From: Haladaptatus sp. R4
GTDB taxonomy: Archaea > Halobacteriota > Halobacteria > Halobacteriales > Haladaptataceae
Direction of reading: 5' to 3'
Assembly: GCF_001625445.1 (NCBI RefSeq)
Contig: NZ_LWHG01000029.1
Location: 362,324 to 426,323, forward strand
Length of the DNA: 64,000 nucleotides
Under the pieces are notes generated by a model that was not told where the DNA came from, ran no database searches, and saw only the letters and a list, made by a program, of their open reading frames with translations. Both the position numbers and the translations under genes were made by a program. Shown here piece after piece: positions 38,042 to 48,015 of the stretch (position 1 is its first letter; every line of letters starts with the position of its first letter).

Positions 38042-38172
38042 GGGTGAACGACTCTAGCGGCACGAGCGCGGTTCTCATGAGCAGACCCAGCGTCTCGGAG
38101 AGACGGTTGTGTCGCCCAAGATACGAGACGAACTCTTGCAGGTGGTCGCCAGCTCTCTCGTCGAGGTGGAAC
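38042..38172 (-). pseudogene. Degraded fragment of an xacE-like gene
   Basis: About 130 bp align without large gaps to 17221-17350 of xacE (for example GGGTGAACGACTC, ACGAGCGC, GATACGAGACGA and GCAGGTGGTCGCCA are shared), roughly 80% identical by eye. The aligned part encodes the region just before the C-terminus. Nothing on either side continues the gene, so this is a relic. Confidence 0.7.
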
Positions 38173-38381
38173 GTATTTGTAGGTACAATTTACACGGTAA
38201 GTTATGTCCGGTGTGAATACAAAGCTACTCAAATAGCTACAGTCAGCGTTTGAGGTCATCGATTACTTGATGCGGTCGGGAGCAGGAGTCACAGATGTCG
38301 CAAATGGACCCCAATACCGAAATCACTCGATTGGCAACGGAGACCGGTTCCGACAGCGCTAGGTGCGGCAATCTCTGCAAC

Positions 38382-38409
38382 CATTACAGACATATCTATG
38401 TAATGGATC
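38382..38409. promoter_or_regulatory. CATTACA-N10-TGTAATG dyad, copy 2
   Basis: Same arms, spacer length, central ATAT and trailing GGATC as at 16742-16769; here one more base pair (outer C/G) extends the arms. Confidence 0.5.
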
Positions 38410-39078
38410 TGCTGAAGTAGATCGGATAATCGAGTGGAACGCTGATCCAATTTGTGGAGATGGGATCAAGGGGTACGAACTTGGAACGCTATTTTGCGCA
38501 TTTATTACTAGTCATTGAGTCGAACTGCTATGGGTTACGTTACCCTCCCCTACATACTACTTCGTTCGCTGAACAAGAGTAAGGATGCTTCAAGGCGCTA
38601 GAAACGCTAGTAAGTTACCTCACGAGTCACCTCACTGTAGGTTTAAGTCAGGTATCAAACGAATATGTCTCCATCAAATATAGTTCGACATGTGATCACG
38701 AATACACTCGGATCGTAAGACGTCGTGAGTGCTGGCGATAGTATCAAATCGGACTGTCACGTTCTTCATATCGTCACGAATGGGTTCGCAATCTCGATTT
38801 TGGTCTGGGAGGTTAGTATTCTATATTAGCCCATCTACGGCGGGGAACGGGGGTACGGGTACCGACGCCGAAGGTGCGCATTCTTCGGTCACGTCTCGGA
38901 AAGACGTTTCCGTATTAGGGAACGTATCTGGGTTTCGTTGGTGAGAGTCCCCATACGATGGGATAGCGGTCTCGTATCGCGGTTCGAACCAGAGTTACAG
39001 TGCCAACGGTGTGACGACGAGTTCGGCGTTCTCCGACTCTTCTGTCTTCGACTCGGTGGGTTCCGTTCGTTCGTTGGG

Positions 39079-39160
39079 TTCTGATACGGAGAATAAATTG
39101 CTACACGAAACTTTTCGGTGAGACGAAATGTTCTTCATGCATCCGTCCAAACTATTAATA
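39079..39160 (+). promoter_or_regulatory. Promoter of the GH3 gene: TTCT-N7-AGAA site and TATA box
   Basis: TTCTGATACGGAGAA at 39079-39093 lies about 60 bp before a TATTAATA box (39153-39160), which is about 24 bp before the ATG at 39184. The layout fits activation of a leaderless transcript. Confidence 0.55.
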
Positions 39161-39183
39161 GATGTGATTGCAAGGCCTATGTG

Positions 39184-41516
39184 ATGCAAACTGGACCGGA
39201 TCCTGGATCGCGTCGTATCGCCGACAAGCAGAGGATAGAGGAACTCCTCGATGAAATGACCGTAGAGGAGAAAGTCGCACAGCTCGGCTCGGTAAACGCA
39301 AACAAACTGCTCAATGACGACGCGACACACGATCGGGAGGCGATGGAGGAACACCTCGAAAACGGTATCGGTCACCTGACGAGACTCGGGGGAGAGGGAA
39401 GCCTTCTGCCACGGAAGGCCGCGAAACGGACGAACGAACTTCAAGCGTTTCTCAGAGACGAGACTCGACTCGGCATCCCCGCGATTCCTCACGAGGAGTG
39501 TCTGTCCGGATACATGGGTCCGGGGGGGACAACGTTCCCCCAGATGATCGGGATGGCGAGTACGTGGTCGCCATCGCTCGTCGAGGAAATCACGGTCACG
39601 ATTCGTCGTCAATTGTCGGCCATCGGTACGAAACACGCGCTCTCTCCGGTCCTCGACGTCGCGCACGAGATTCTCGGTGGGGACGCGTTGAGGAAACGTT
39701 CGGCGAGGATCCGTACTTAGTCGCGGCGATGGCCTGCGGATACGTGAACGGCCTCCAAGGCGACGGTGACGGAATCTCGGCGACGCTCAAACACTTCGCC
39801 GGCCACGGGGCCGGAGAAGGCGGAAAAAATCGCAGTTCTGTCAACGTCGGACGCCGGGAACTTTGGGAAACCCATCTGTTCCCGTTCGAGGCTGTCATCA
39901 AAACGGCCGACGCTGAATCCGTGATGAACGCCTACCACGACATCGACGGCATCCCATGCGCGAGCGACGAGTGGTTGCTAACGGACGTTCTCCGCGGCGA
40001 CTGGGGGTTCGACGGGACAGTCGTCTCTGACTACTACAGCGTCGAATTCCTGCGAAGCGAGCACGGCGTCGCGGCGTCTGAGCAAGCAGCGGGGGTGATG
40101 GCGGTTGAGGCCGGTATCGATGTCGAACTCCCCTATACGGACTGCTACGGCGAGCATCTCGTGAACGCTGTCGAAGATGGGGACGTGGCCGAAGCGACGG
40201 TAGACACGGCGGTTCGACGAGTGCTCCGTGCGAAGGCCGAGAAGGGGCTCCTCGACGATCCGACCGTTGACGTCGACGCCGCCGCCGACCCGTTCAACAC
40301 CGAGAACGCGAAAAATCTCACCACTCGTGCCGCTCGGGAATCGATGACCCTCCTGAAGAACGAGGGTGATGTCCTTCCCTTCGACGGCGGGAGACTGGAC
40401 AGCGTGGCCATCGTCGGGCCGAAAGCCGACAACGCACAGGAACTCATGGGTGATTACGCGTATCCGGCCCACTATCCCACGGAGGAGGTCAACCTCGATG
40501 CTACGACTCCCCTCGACGCCATCCAGGCACGCGGCCAGCAAGCTGGATTCGATGTTCGATACGAGAAGGGGTGTACAACGACCGGGTCCTCGACTGATAA
40601 CTTCGATTCGGCGGCCGAGGCGGCCGAAGCCGCCGACGTCGCCGTCGCGTTCGTTGGCGCACGCTCTGCCGTCGACTTCACAGACTTGAACGAGAAGCAA
40701 GCCGACCTCCCCAGCGTCCCGACCAGCGGTGAAGGCTGCGATGTGGTCGATTTGGGTCTCCCCGGCGTGCAACAGGAACTCGTCGAACGTGTCCACGAGA
40801 CTGGGACGCCGCTGGCCGTCGTCGTCGTGAGCGGGAAACCTCACTCTCTCGAGTGGATCGCCGAGGAAGCGTCCGCGCTTCTCTATGCATGGCTTCCGGG
40901 CGAACACGGCGGCGAGGGAATCGCCGAAGTGATGTTTGGTGAATACAATCCCGGCGGCCGTCTCCCCGTCTCCCTTCCACGGTCAGTCGGTCAACTGCCG
41001 GTTTACTACAACCGGAAACCTAACACCGCGAACGAGGAACACGTCTACGTGGGAAGCGAACCGCTGTATCCGTTCGGCCACGGGTTAAGCTACACCGACT
41101 TCGAATACGGCGACCTATCGCTGTCGACGGACGCGCTCGCCCCGGCCGGACGGATGAGCGCTGAAGTTGCAGTCCGTAACGCGGGCAACCGCGACGGACA
41201 CGAAGTCGTCCAGTTGTACGCGAGCGCGGAGGCTCCGAGTCAGGCCCGGCCGGTCCAAGAACTGATTGGATTCGAACGGGTGTCGCTTGACACCGGCGAG
41301 TCGAAACGCGTCACCTTCGAAATCGACGCCTCACAACTCGCGTTCCACGACCGTGACATGAATCTCGCCGTCGAAGAAGGTCCCTACGAACTCCGCGTCG
41401 GTCGGTCGGCGAGCGACATCGTCTCCACGGCGGCGTTCGACGTGACTGCGACGAAAGAAGTACCGGCAGCCGGTCGAACGTACTTCACGACGACACGAGT
41501 CGAAACCGTGGAGTAG
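39184..41516 (+). CDS. GH3 glycosidase, beta-xylosidase/beta-glucosidase type, frameshifted near 39668
   Basis: About 777 residues. N-terminal GH3 TIM barrel: '[15 protein letters not shown]', '[20 protein letters not shown]', '[20 protein letters not shown]', '[20 protein letters not shown]', nucleophile Asp in '[13 protein letters not shown]'. Then the GH3 C domain ('[14 protein letters not shown]') and a fibronectin III-like end ('[14 protein letters not shown]', '[13 protein letters not shown]'). No signal peptide, so it is cytoplasmic and acts on imported oligosaccharides. The frame breaks within '[15 protein letters not shown]', where one base is missing or two are extra. The 'HEECLxG' motif is more like beta-xylosidases than beta-glucosidases. 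Confidence 0.85.
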
Positions 41517-41554
41517 CGCGGTATATCACTTCGAAATGGATGTTCAAATTCCTG

Positions 41555-41569
41555 TTCCAGTATTCGGAA
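41555..41569 (+). promoter_or_regulatory. Drifted dyad before the decayed IclR copy
   Basis: TTCCAGTATTCGGAA, ending 36 bp before the relic's ATG, exactly as the intact dyad does at the xacR-like gene. It looks like a drifted operator with compensating changes in both arms (TTCC/GGAA). Confidence 0.45.
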
Positions 41570-41604
41570 TGGATATGCCGAATGGATGTACGAGCTACGT
41601 TGAT

Positions 41605-41915
41605 ATGGATGCAAAATATCCGATGCAAACACCAAAAACGCTCGCACTGGCCGAGGAGTTGATGTGGCGAGGCTCGTGTGGTGTGACCGGCCTCGCTGGC
41701 GGATCGAACAGGGGGAAAAACATGGTTCACAACCACCAGACAACACTCGGAAAACACGGCTACAACGTGAAGGGTGTGGACAAGTACCAACTGGGGTTGA
41801 AGTTCCTCGAAGTCGGCGGCCACATCCGGAAATCGATGGAACTCTACGTGGTTGCGGAACCTGAAATCAAATCGCCCATGGACGAACCCGGGAGACTCGC
41901 GAACCTCCTCGTGGA
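41605..41915 (+). pseudogene. Truncated IclR (xacR-like) gene
   Basis: The first 100 or so codons match the xacR-like protein ('[10 protein letters not shown]', '[14 protein letters not shown]', '[20 protein letters not shown]', '[20 protein letters not shown]'). Several key positions of the winged helix have changed ('[14 protein letters not shown]' in place of '[14 protein letters not shown]'). The frame runs on into unrelated sequence and stops at 41980. The whole effector domain is gone. Confidence 0.85.
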
Positions 41916-42150
41916 AGTGCCCAATTCGATACCAGCGGCTGTGTCGAATTCTCGGGCCGCATTCTGCATCCATTCCGCGTAGGACAGCGTGTGTGCGAGC
42001 GGTTTCTCGCAGAGAACGGACGGTCCCTGCTTCGAGCGCAGCGATGGATGGATCGGCGTGAATCGCATTCGGACCGAGGTTGTAGAACACGTCAACGTCG
42101 CCAAAAATATCTTCCCACTCGGTGCTGTATTCCTCGAAACCCGTCGTCAG
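41916..42150 (-). pseudogene. Fragment of a Gfo/Idh/MocA oxidoreductase gene
   Basis: On the minus strand this aligns with codons about 50-130 of the oxidoreductase at 23146-24281: '[18 protein letters not shown]', 'FYNLGPNAIHADPSIAALE'. Frames are broken and both ends are missing. It abuts the IclR relic at 41915, as the intact pair are neighbours at 22.3-24.3 kb. Confidence 0.8.
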
Positions 42151-42156
42151 TCGCGT

Positions 42157-43251
42157 TCAGTCGGACAGTTCCGCCTCGACCGACGCCCGCGTGTCCGCGA
42201 GCAGCGATTGAACTTCGACCGGTTCGCCGGTCCGACTGCTCTGCATCGCTGCCTCGATCAGCGCCATCGACTGGAGGTTGTCCTCGACGTTCGTCGCCAT
42301 CGGTTCGCCGCCGTCGAGCCATTCAACGAACTGCTCGACGAGCCACGTGTTGCTCCACTTTTCCTGTTCGTCGAGCATCACGGGTTCGGGGTCGGCCGTC
42401 CGACCGCCGACCACCTGTTCGCCATCGGCGTCGTACGGATAGCGGACCAGCTCCCGGTCGTCGAGGACGAGCGTCTCGTCCCGACATTCGGCGCGGACGT
42501 AGTCGCTCTTCCAGCCGTTCAACCCGACGGCGTTGGCCTTCGCGCCCTCCCACGTCGCCCGCGTGCCGTTCTCGAACCGGAGTTGGACGAGCGCCTGGAC
42601 GTCGCCCTCGTACTCGGCCCAGTCGGGACACCACGTATCGGCGTATATCGTCTTGCAATCGCTTCCGGCCATGTCGGCGATGAAGTCGAGTTGGTGTACC
42701 GCTCCCTCGATCATCAACACGTCCTCCATCTCGTGGCGGAACGCGCCCCACGTCCCGTACGACCGGGCGTTGCAGGTGAACCGCCCGACGATGTAGTCGA
42801 GCGGTCCCGCTTCCTCGCCCTGAATGTGGCGTCTGAGCGACGTCTTGTCCTGGTCGAACCGATGGCTCATCGTGATTCCCATCTGCACTCCCGCTCGCCG
42901 GACCTTCTCGGCAATCCGAACGGACGCTTCGAGGGAGTCGGCGATGGGTTTCTCGCTCAGGATGTCGAGGTCGTGTTCGATGGCCGCATCGACCACGTCC
43001 TCGTGGAGCCACGGCGGGATGACGACCGTACAGAAGTCCGCATCGACTTCCGCGAACGCCTCCTCCACGTCCGTGTAACACTGTGATTCGTCCAATCCGA
43101 GGTGCTCCATCGCGTTCTCGTGTTGCTCCGGGTCGATATCGACCGCGCCGACGACTTCGATGAGTCCGTCGTCCACGTTCTCGCGGAGGAACGTCGAACA
43201 CCAGTGTGCGCCCTGTCCGCCGGTACCGACTTGTATGACTCGATAGGTCAT
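42157..43251 (-). CDS. Gfo/Idh/MocA family oxidoreductase
   Basis: 364 residues, intact. 'YRVIQVGTGGQGAHWCSTFL' cofactor loop, 'DADFCTVVIPPWLHEDVVDA', EKP in 'LDILSEKPIADSLEASVRI', 'GITMSHRFDQDKTSLRRHIQ' and 'VLMIEGAVHQLDFIADMAGS'. The ATG at 43251 is chosen because the residues before it are unlike the family. It is last in the third ABC operon, 105 bp after the permease, and probably modifies the imported sugar. Confidence 0.85.
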   Translation of the reverse strand: MTYRVIQVGTGGQGAHWCSTFLRENVDDGLIEVVGAVDIDPEQHENAMEHLGLDESQCYTDVEEAFAEVDADFCTVVIPPWLHEDVVDAAIEHDLDILSEKPIADSLEASVRIAEKVRRAGVQMGITMSHRFDQDKTSLRRHIQGEEAGPLDYIVGRFTCNARSYGTWGAFRHEMEDVLMIEGAVHQLDFIADMAGSDCKTIYADTWCPDWAEYEGDVQALVQLRFENGTRATWEGAKANAVGLNGWKSDYVRAECRDETLVLDDRELVRYPYDADGEQVVGGRTADPEPVMLDEQEKWSNTWLVEQFVEWLDGGEPMATNVEDNLQSMALIEAAMQSSRTGEPVEVQSLLADTRASVEAELSD

Positions 43252-43356
43252 TGTTACCAATCGACTACAAAAGGTCACCGTGTGCTAATAACTCTTGTCT
43301 ATCCGGCCGCCCGGTTGGATTTTCCGAGAACGAGAACCGAAAAACCGGGAGTCGAA

Positions 43357-44277
43357 TTATCCCTTGAGCGCGCCCTGCGTGAGACCGCTCACGATGCGGT
43401 CCTGTGCGATGAGCACGAGGATGGCCATCGGAATGACGCCGACGATGCTCGCGGCGGCCATCATGTTGTACGCGACCGACTGGGTGCCCTGGAACTGGAA
43501 GATACCGTGCAACACGGGTGCCCAGTTCTCCACGGCACCGTTCACCATCAGGTACGAGAAGAAGAACTCGTTGTAGACGATGATGAACGTCAGGATGCCC
43601 GCCGTGGCGACGCCGGGTGCCGACAACGGGACGATGATGCGGAACAACGCACCGAGTCGCGTCGATCCCTCGATACGCGCGGCGTCCTCCAACCCGTCCG
43701 GAATCTGGCTGTAGAACGTCGAGAGCAGGAAGATGATGAGCGGTAGCGTGAGCGCGCTCAGCGGCATCACCACTGCCCACGGCGTGTTGTACAGTTCGGG
43801 GTACGAGAGCCCGAGGATGTCCACCTTCCCGTTGAACAGGCGGAAGAGCGGGATGAGGAACGTCACCGGCGGGAAGTACGAGATGACCAGGACGACCAGC
43901 ATCAGCGGGGTGCGTCCGGGGAAGTCGTACCTGCCGAAGACGTATCCCGCCAAACTACCGATGAGCAACACGATGATCGTGGTCAGTCCGGCGATGATGA
44001 GGCTGTTCAACATGTACAGGTGGAACGGTATCACCCGAAAGATGTCGATGAAGACGCCGGGGTTGAACCCCTTCGGGAGGAGTCCCATGTTCGCGATGGC
44101 GCGGTTCGGCGTGAGCGCGATGACGAGCAGCCAGTAGAACGGGAACAGCGACATGAGCATGAAGAAGCCGATGGCGATCGCCATGACGACCCTGTACACC
44201 CCGTTCGGATGCTCTATCGAATACTGTGCGAACCGTTCGACCACGTTGCCTTCGTCGTCCGAATTGATTCCCGACAT
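43357..44277 (-). CDS. Sugar ABC transporter permease (MalG type)
   Basis: 306 residues, six helices. EAA loop 'IPDGLEDAARIEGSTRLGALFRIIVP', end 'QDRIVSGLTQGALKG' typical of the family. The gene begins one base after the stop of the MalF-type gene, implying coupling. Confidence 0.9.
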   Translation of the reverse strand: MSGINSDDEGNVVERFAQYSIEHPNGVYRVVMAIAIGFFMLMSLFPFYWLLVIALTPNRAIANMGLLPKGFNPGVFIDIFRVIPFHLYMLNSLIIAGLTTIIVLLIGSLAGYVFGRYDFPGRTPLMLVVLVISYFPPVTFLIPLFRLFNGKVDILGLSYPELYNTPWAVVMPLSALTLPLIIFLLSTFYSQIPDGLEDAARIEGSTRLGALFRIIVPLSAPGVATAGILTFIIVYNEFFFSYLMVNGAVENWAPVLHGIFQFQGTQSVAYNMMAAASIVGVIPMAILVLIAQDRIVSGLTQGALKG

Positions 44278-44278
44278 G

Positions 44279-45265
44279 TTACAGCCCCATACTCTCTTGT
44301 TTGTTGAATTGGATCAGGTACACGATCAACAGCATCCCTATCGCCGCCGCGATGATGAACGCTATCGCCGCCGCGGAGCCGTATCGGCTGGCGTTCCACA
44401 TCGAAACGACCAGACAGCTCATCGACGGGACCGTGTTACAGCTTGAGATGGTCTCGATCGTCCCGTACACCTTGACCGCGGCGATGGTCCGGAACAGGAG
44501 CGCCACGAGGAGCGTCGGCAGCACCAGCGGGAACGTGATGGTCCGGAACTGCTGCCACTTCGACGCGCCCGAAATCTTCGCCACCTGATACAGCGAGCGG
44601 TCGATGCTCTGCAATCCGGCCAGGATTAGCAGCGCCATGAACGCCGACTGCTTCCAGATGTCCGCGATGATGGTTATCAGCAGGGAGTCGTGGCTCGTCG
44701 CCAGCGGTGACGACGAGATGATCCCCAGGTGTTGGAGCGGTTCGACCGCGAACCCGATGGACGGCTGGAACATCAGGTAGAAGATCATCCCCTGGATGAC
44801 GATGGGAACCGCCCACGGGACGATGAGTCCGACGCGGACCCACCGCCGACCGCGGAACTGCTGGTCCAGCACGAGCGCCATCGCGAAGCCGAGAACCGTC
44901 TCGACGACGATAGCGCCGACGGTGAACAGTATCGTCACCGGGATGGCGCTCTTGAACGGCTGGCTCAGGTCGAAGAACGGCCGTTGCAGGATGACGTCCG
45001 ACTGACCGGTGAGCAGGTCGGCATAGTTCTTCAAGCCGACGAACTTTCCGACGGGATTCGACGTCGTGATGCTGTCGGCGTGCAGCGAGATGTTGGCCGT
45101 GTAGATGAGCGGCCAGATGGCCATCGTCCCGAGGAGCAACAACAGCGGCACGAGCATCAGGTACACGAACTGTGTCTCGCTCAGCCGCTCGATGCGGTTC
45201 AGGACGGCGATACCCGGTCCGAACCGCCAGCGGCGATTCGAGGTCGTGGATTCGTCTGTTGCCAT
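44279..45265 (-). CDS. Sugar ABC transporter permease (MalF type)
   Basis: 328 residues, six helices. EAA-loop region 'SIDRSLYQVAKISGASKWQQFRTITFP' is somewhat relaxed ('QVAKISGA' for 'EAAxxDGA'). A large periplasm-side loop follows helix 1 ('LHADSITTSNPVGKFVGLKN'). It is six bases downstream of the binding-protein gene. Confidence 0.9.
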   Translation of the reverse strand: MATDESTTSNRRWRFGPGIAVLNRIERLSETQFVYLMLVPLLLLLGTMAIWPLIYTANISLHADSITTSNPVGKFVGLKNYADLLTGQSDVILQRPFFDLSQPFKSAIPVTILFTVGAIVVETVLGFAMALVLDQQFRGRRWVRVGLIVPWAVPIVIQGMIFYLMFQPSIGFAVEPLQHLGIISSSPLATSHDSLLITIIADIWKQSAFMALLILAGLQSIDRSLYQVAKISGASKWQQFRTITFPLVLPTLLVALLFRTIAAVKVYGTIETISSCNTVPSMSCLVVSMWNASRYGSAAAIAFIIAAAIGMLLIVYLIQFNKQESMGL

Positions 45266-45271
45266 TCGCTT

Positions 45272-46735
45272 CTACACCTTCTTTTCGAGCTTTTGCAGTT
45301 GTGATTTCAATTGGTCCATCCCCTCTTGGGCACCGACGTTGCCCATGATGACGGCGTTCGCCTTCTGGGCCACGGCCTGTGATTGCTCCGGCCAGATGAC
45401 GGTCGCCGGGCGAGCCAGCGTGTGTTGGCCGGTGTACGCGAGCGTGTCGACGTATCGGCCCATCACCGGAACGTCGGTCGCGTTCTTCAGCGTCTTCGAG
45501 ACCGGCGGAATGTGGCCTGCGATCTGGAAGTTGTCGAGTTGGAACGACTTGGTCGTTATCGCCTTGTAGAACTCGACACACGCGTCCTCGTTCTCCGTGT
45601 TCGGGTTCATCGAGAAGTTCCAGCCACCGAGCGCGGCGATGGAACCGCCGGTTCCGGGGTACTTCGCCTGTCCCGGCTTGACCCCGTACGGGATCGGCAT
45701 CACGCCCATCTTCTCCCCGAGGGCGTCGTCAGCGCCGTTGATGGCGATGGAGTACGGCCAGTTACGAAGCGCGACGGCGTTGCCCTGCGTGAACGGCCGC
45801 ATGGACGGCGACAGGCCCCACTGCGAGGCTTCCGAGGACGTGATCTTAGCGCCGTATCCGTCCATCGTGTCCGATGCGTCGGTCCCGTGAATGAACGTCC
45901 GCGCCATCTTCAGCGAGTCGATGACCGGCTTCTCGTCGACCGTAACCGGACGTTTACCGACCTTGTAGAGGTTCTCCTCCGGGTTGCCGAAGTACGCGCC
46001 GCCCCACGAACTCAGGAACTCGTTGAACACACAGCAGGCGAGTTGAATCTCGGACGCGGCCTGCCAGTTGAAGCCGTACTTCACGTCGGATTGTTCGAGA
46101 ACGTCGGCCATCTCGTTGGAGAACTGCTTCCACGACATCGGCTTGGTCTTGTACTGCGTCCAGTCGTACCCGGCCTTCTTCACCAGGTCCTTGCGATACT
46201 GGATCGTCGGCAAGTCGGTGTACAGCGGAACCCCGTAGAGGCTTCCGTCGTTCGACCGCGCCGACTTGACGCTCTGTTGGAAGTAGTCGTTCTCGACCTT
46301 GTTCTTCACCTTCTTCGGAAGCACGTCGTCGAGCTTTTTCAGTTGTCCACGAACGATGAACGGCGTCGTCCAGCCGCAGTCGAACACCATCAGGTCGGGG
46401 TCCGGTCGGTCGGCGGAGAGCCACTGCCGATATTTGGTCTGCATTTCGTCGGTCGTCTGCCCGGCGCTGATCATCTTGATATCGATGTCTTCCGGAAAGC
46501 CGGCGTCGTGAAGCGCCTTGACGATCTTCTTCTCGTTGTTCCGCCACTCGGTGTGGGCGGTGATCCGAAGCGTGTTTCCGCCGTTCGATCCCGAGCTACT
46601 GCCGCCAAAGCCGGAACACCCGGCTAAACCGGTCGCGACGCCCCCAGCGCTCACAGCTTTGACGAACGTTCGCCGATCGACTGACCTGTCCGCAGATCTA
46701 TCAATATCAGTGTCTGGCCGATGCTTGCTAGGCAT
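45272..46735 (-). CDS. Extracellular sugar-binding protein of ABC importer (lipoprotein)
   Basis: 487 residues. Export signal with 'DRRTFVKAVSAGG' (Tat) and lipobox 'TGLAGC' near residue 38. Mature features: 'LRITAHTEWRNNEKKIVKAL', 'DPDLMVFDCGWTTPFIV' and 'GVPLYTDLPTIQYRKDLVKK'. Preceded by TATATATAC at 46759-46767, about 24 bp before the ATG at 46735, so it has its own leaderless promoter within the cluster. Confidence 0.88.
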   Translation of the reverse strand: MPSKHRPDTDIDRSADRSVDRRTFVKAVSAGGVATGLAGCSGFGGSSSGSNGGNTLRITAHTEWRNNEKKIVKALHDAGFPEDIDIKMISAGQTTDEMQTKYRQWLSADRPDPDLMVFDCGWTTPFIVRGQLKKLDDVLPKKVKNKVENDYFQQSVKSARSNDGSLYGVPLYTDLPTIQYRKDLVKKAGYDWTQYKTKPMSWKQFSNEMADVLEQSDVKYGFNWQAASEIQLACCVFNEFLSSWGGAYFGNPEENLYKVGKRPVTVDEKPVIDSLKMARTFIHGTDASDTMDGYGAKITSSEASQWGLSPSMRPFTQGNAVALRNWPYSIAINGADDALGEKMGVMPIPYGVKPGQAKYPGTGGSIAALGGWNFSMNPNTENEDACVEFYKAITTKSFQLDNFQIAGHIPPVSKTLKNATDVPVMGRYVDTLAYTGQHTLARPATVIWPEQSQAVAQKANAVIMGNVGAQEGMDQLKSQLQKLEKKV

Positions 46736-46758
46736 ACCCATTGCTCTAAACTAGAAGT

Positions 46759-46767
46759 ATATATACA
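46759..46767 (-). promoter_or_regulatory. TATA box of the binding-protein gene
   Basis: TATATATAC about 24-32 bp before the ATG at 46735. The 122-bp gap after the ATPase gene shows nothing else notable. Confidence 0.55.
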
Positions 46768-46857
46768 TTTCCATCAATTATGACGTACATTTCTGGAAAA
46801 GGTCACGACTAAACGACCGTGATACCGCTGCGAACACCCGCTATCGTGCGACCTTGA

Positions 46858-48015
46858 TCACGGTACCGGGGCCGGTTCCGATTCGGCGCCGTGGACGATC
46901 GCCTCACCTGTCTCTGTATCGAACAGATGAATGCTTCGGCGGTCGAGGACGATGTCGATCTCGTCCCCCTCCGAAATCTCCGTGTCCGGCGGCGCGCTCA
47001 TCAGGAACTGCGAGCGACTCTCCTCCGTCCCGTCGAGTTCGGACAGTTCAGTTTCCGTGCTCTCCTCGTCCCGTGTGTACAGATAGACGAAGATCTTCTC
47101 GCCGATCGGTTCGGTAACGTCCACGGTCACTCGAATCGCCTTGCTCCCGTCCACCGGTTTCGAATCGGCCAAATAGACGTCCTCGGGTCTGATACCGACG
47201 GTAACGTTTTCGGCCCCATCGCACTCGAAGTCACGAAGGTCGAGGTCGAACTTTTCTGACTCGAAGTGACCCTCGCGGACCGTTCCCTCGATGAAGTTCA
47301 TGCTGGGCGACCCGATGAACCCGGCGACGAACCGGTTCTCGGGTTCGTGATAACACTCCAACGGCGGTGCGATCTGCTGGAGTTCTCCTTCGTTGATGAT
47401 GGCGACGCGGTCCGACATGGTCATCGCCTCCTCCTGGTCGTGTGTCACGTAGATGGTCGTCACGTTGAACTTGCGCTGAATGCGTTGCAACTCGGTTCGC
47501 ATGTGAACGCGGAGCTTCGCGTCGAGGTTCGCCAGTGGCTCGTCCATCAGGAACACCTCGGGCTCCCGAACGATGGCGCGGCCGATCGCGACACGCTGGC
47601 GCTGTCCCCCGGATAGTTCGCTCGGCATCCGTTCGAGCATCCCCTCCAGTTTGAGCGTTTCCGCGGCTTCATCGACCCGTTGGTCGATTTCGTTCTTCGC
47701 GGTCCCGCGTATCCGGAGCCCGTAGCTCATGTTGTCGTAGACGTTCATATGCGGAAACAGGGCGATGTTCTGGAACACCATCGCCAATCCGCGGTCCTTC
47801 GGCGGGTCGTTCGTGACGTCCTCGTCGTCGATCAGGATGTTCCCGTCCGACGGCTTCGTCAGCCCGCCGATCATCTTTAGCGTCGTCGATTTTCCACATC
47901 CAGACGGTCCGACCAGCGAGATGAACTCACTGTCCTCGATGTCGAGGTTCATATCGTTGACCGCGACAACGTCGTCGTACCGTTTGGTCACATGACTCAA
48001 GCGAAGCGATCCCAT
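46858..48015 (-). CDS. Sugar ABC transporter ATP-binding protein (CUT1)
   Basis: 385 residues. Walker A 'GPSGCGKSTTLKM', 'MVFQNIALFPHMNVYDN', signature 'LSGGQRQRVAIGRA', Walker B 'VFLMDEPLANLDAKL', '[14 protein letters not shown]' and TOBE-type C-terminal half ('VGIRPEDVYLADS'). First gene of the third importer: ATPase, binding protein, two permeases, oxidoreductase. It is divergent from the exported GH3 gene across about 590 bp. Confidence 0.9.
   Translation of the reverse strand: MGSLRLSHVTKRYDDVVAVNDMNLDIEDSEFISLVGPSGCGKSTTLKMIGGLTKPSDGNILIDDEDVTNDPPKDRGLAMVFQNIALFPHMNVYDNMSYGLRIRGTAKNEIDQRVDEAAETLKLEGMLERMPSELSGGQRQRVAIGRAIVREPEVFLMDEPLANLDAKLRVHMRTELQRIQRKFNVTTIYVTHDQEEAMTMSDRVAIINEGELQQIAPPLECYHEPENRFVAGFIGSPSMNFIEGTVREGHFESEKFDLDLRDFECDGAENVTVGIRPEDVYLADSKPVDGSKAIRVTVDVTEPIGEKIFVYLYTRDEESTETELSELDGTEESRSQFLMSAPPDTEISEGDEIDIVLDRRSIHLFDTETGEAIVHGAESEPAPVP

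Larger units (their letters stand above)
37472..39183. other. Gene-poor, partly AT-rich region with decayed sequence
   Basis: About 1.7 kb without a defensible intact gene. It holds a TTCT-N7-AGAA site (37553), an AT-rich stretch at 37640-37790, an xacE-like fragment (38042-38172), a CATTACA-N10-TGTAATG dyad (38382) and a second TTCT-N7-AGAA site (39079). Lower G+C than its surroundings and a lack of long frames point to insertion and decay. Confidence 0.6.

Noticed and set aside
45383..46627. A 414-codon plus-strand frame opposite the ABC binding-protein gene
   Set aside because: Arg/Val-rich shadow of a well-supported gene with lipobox and binding-protein motifs.
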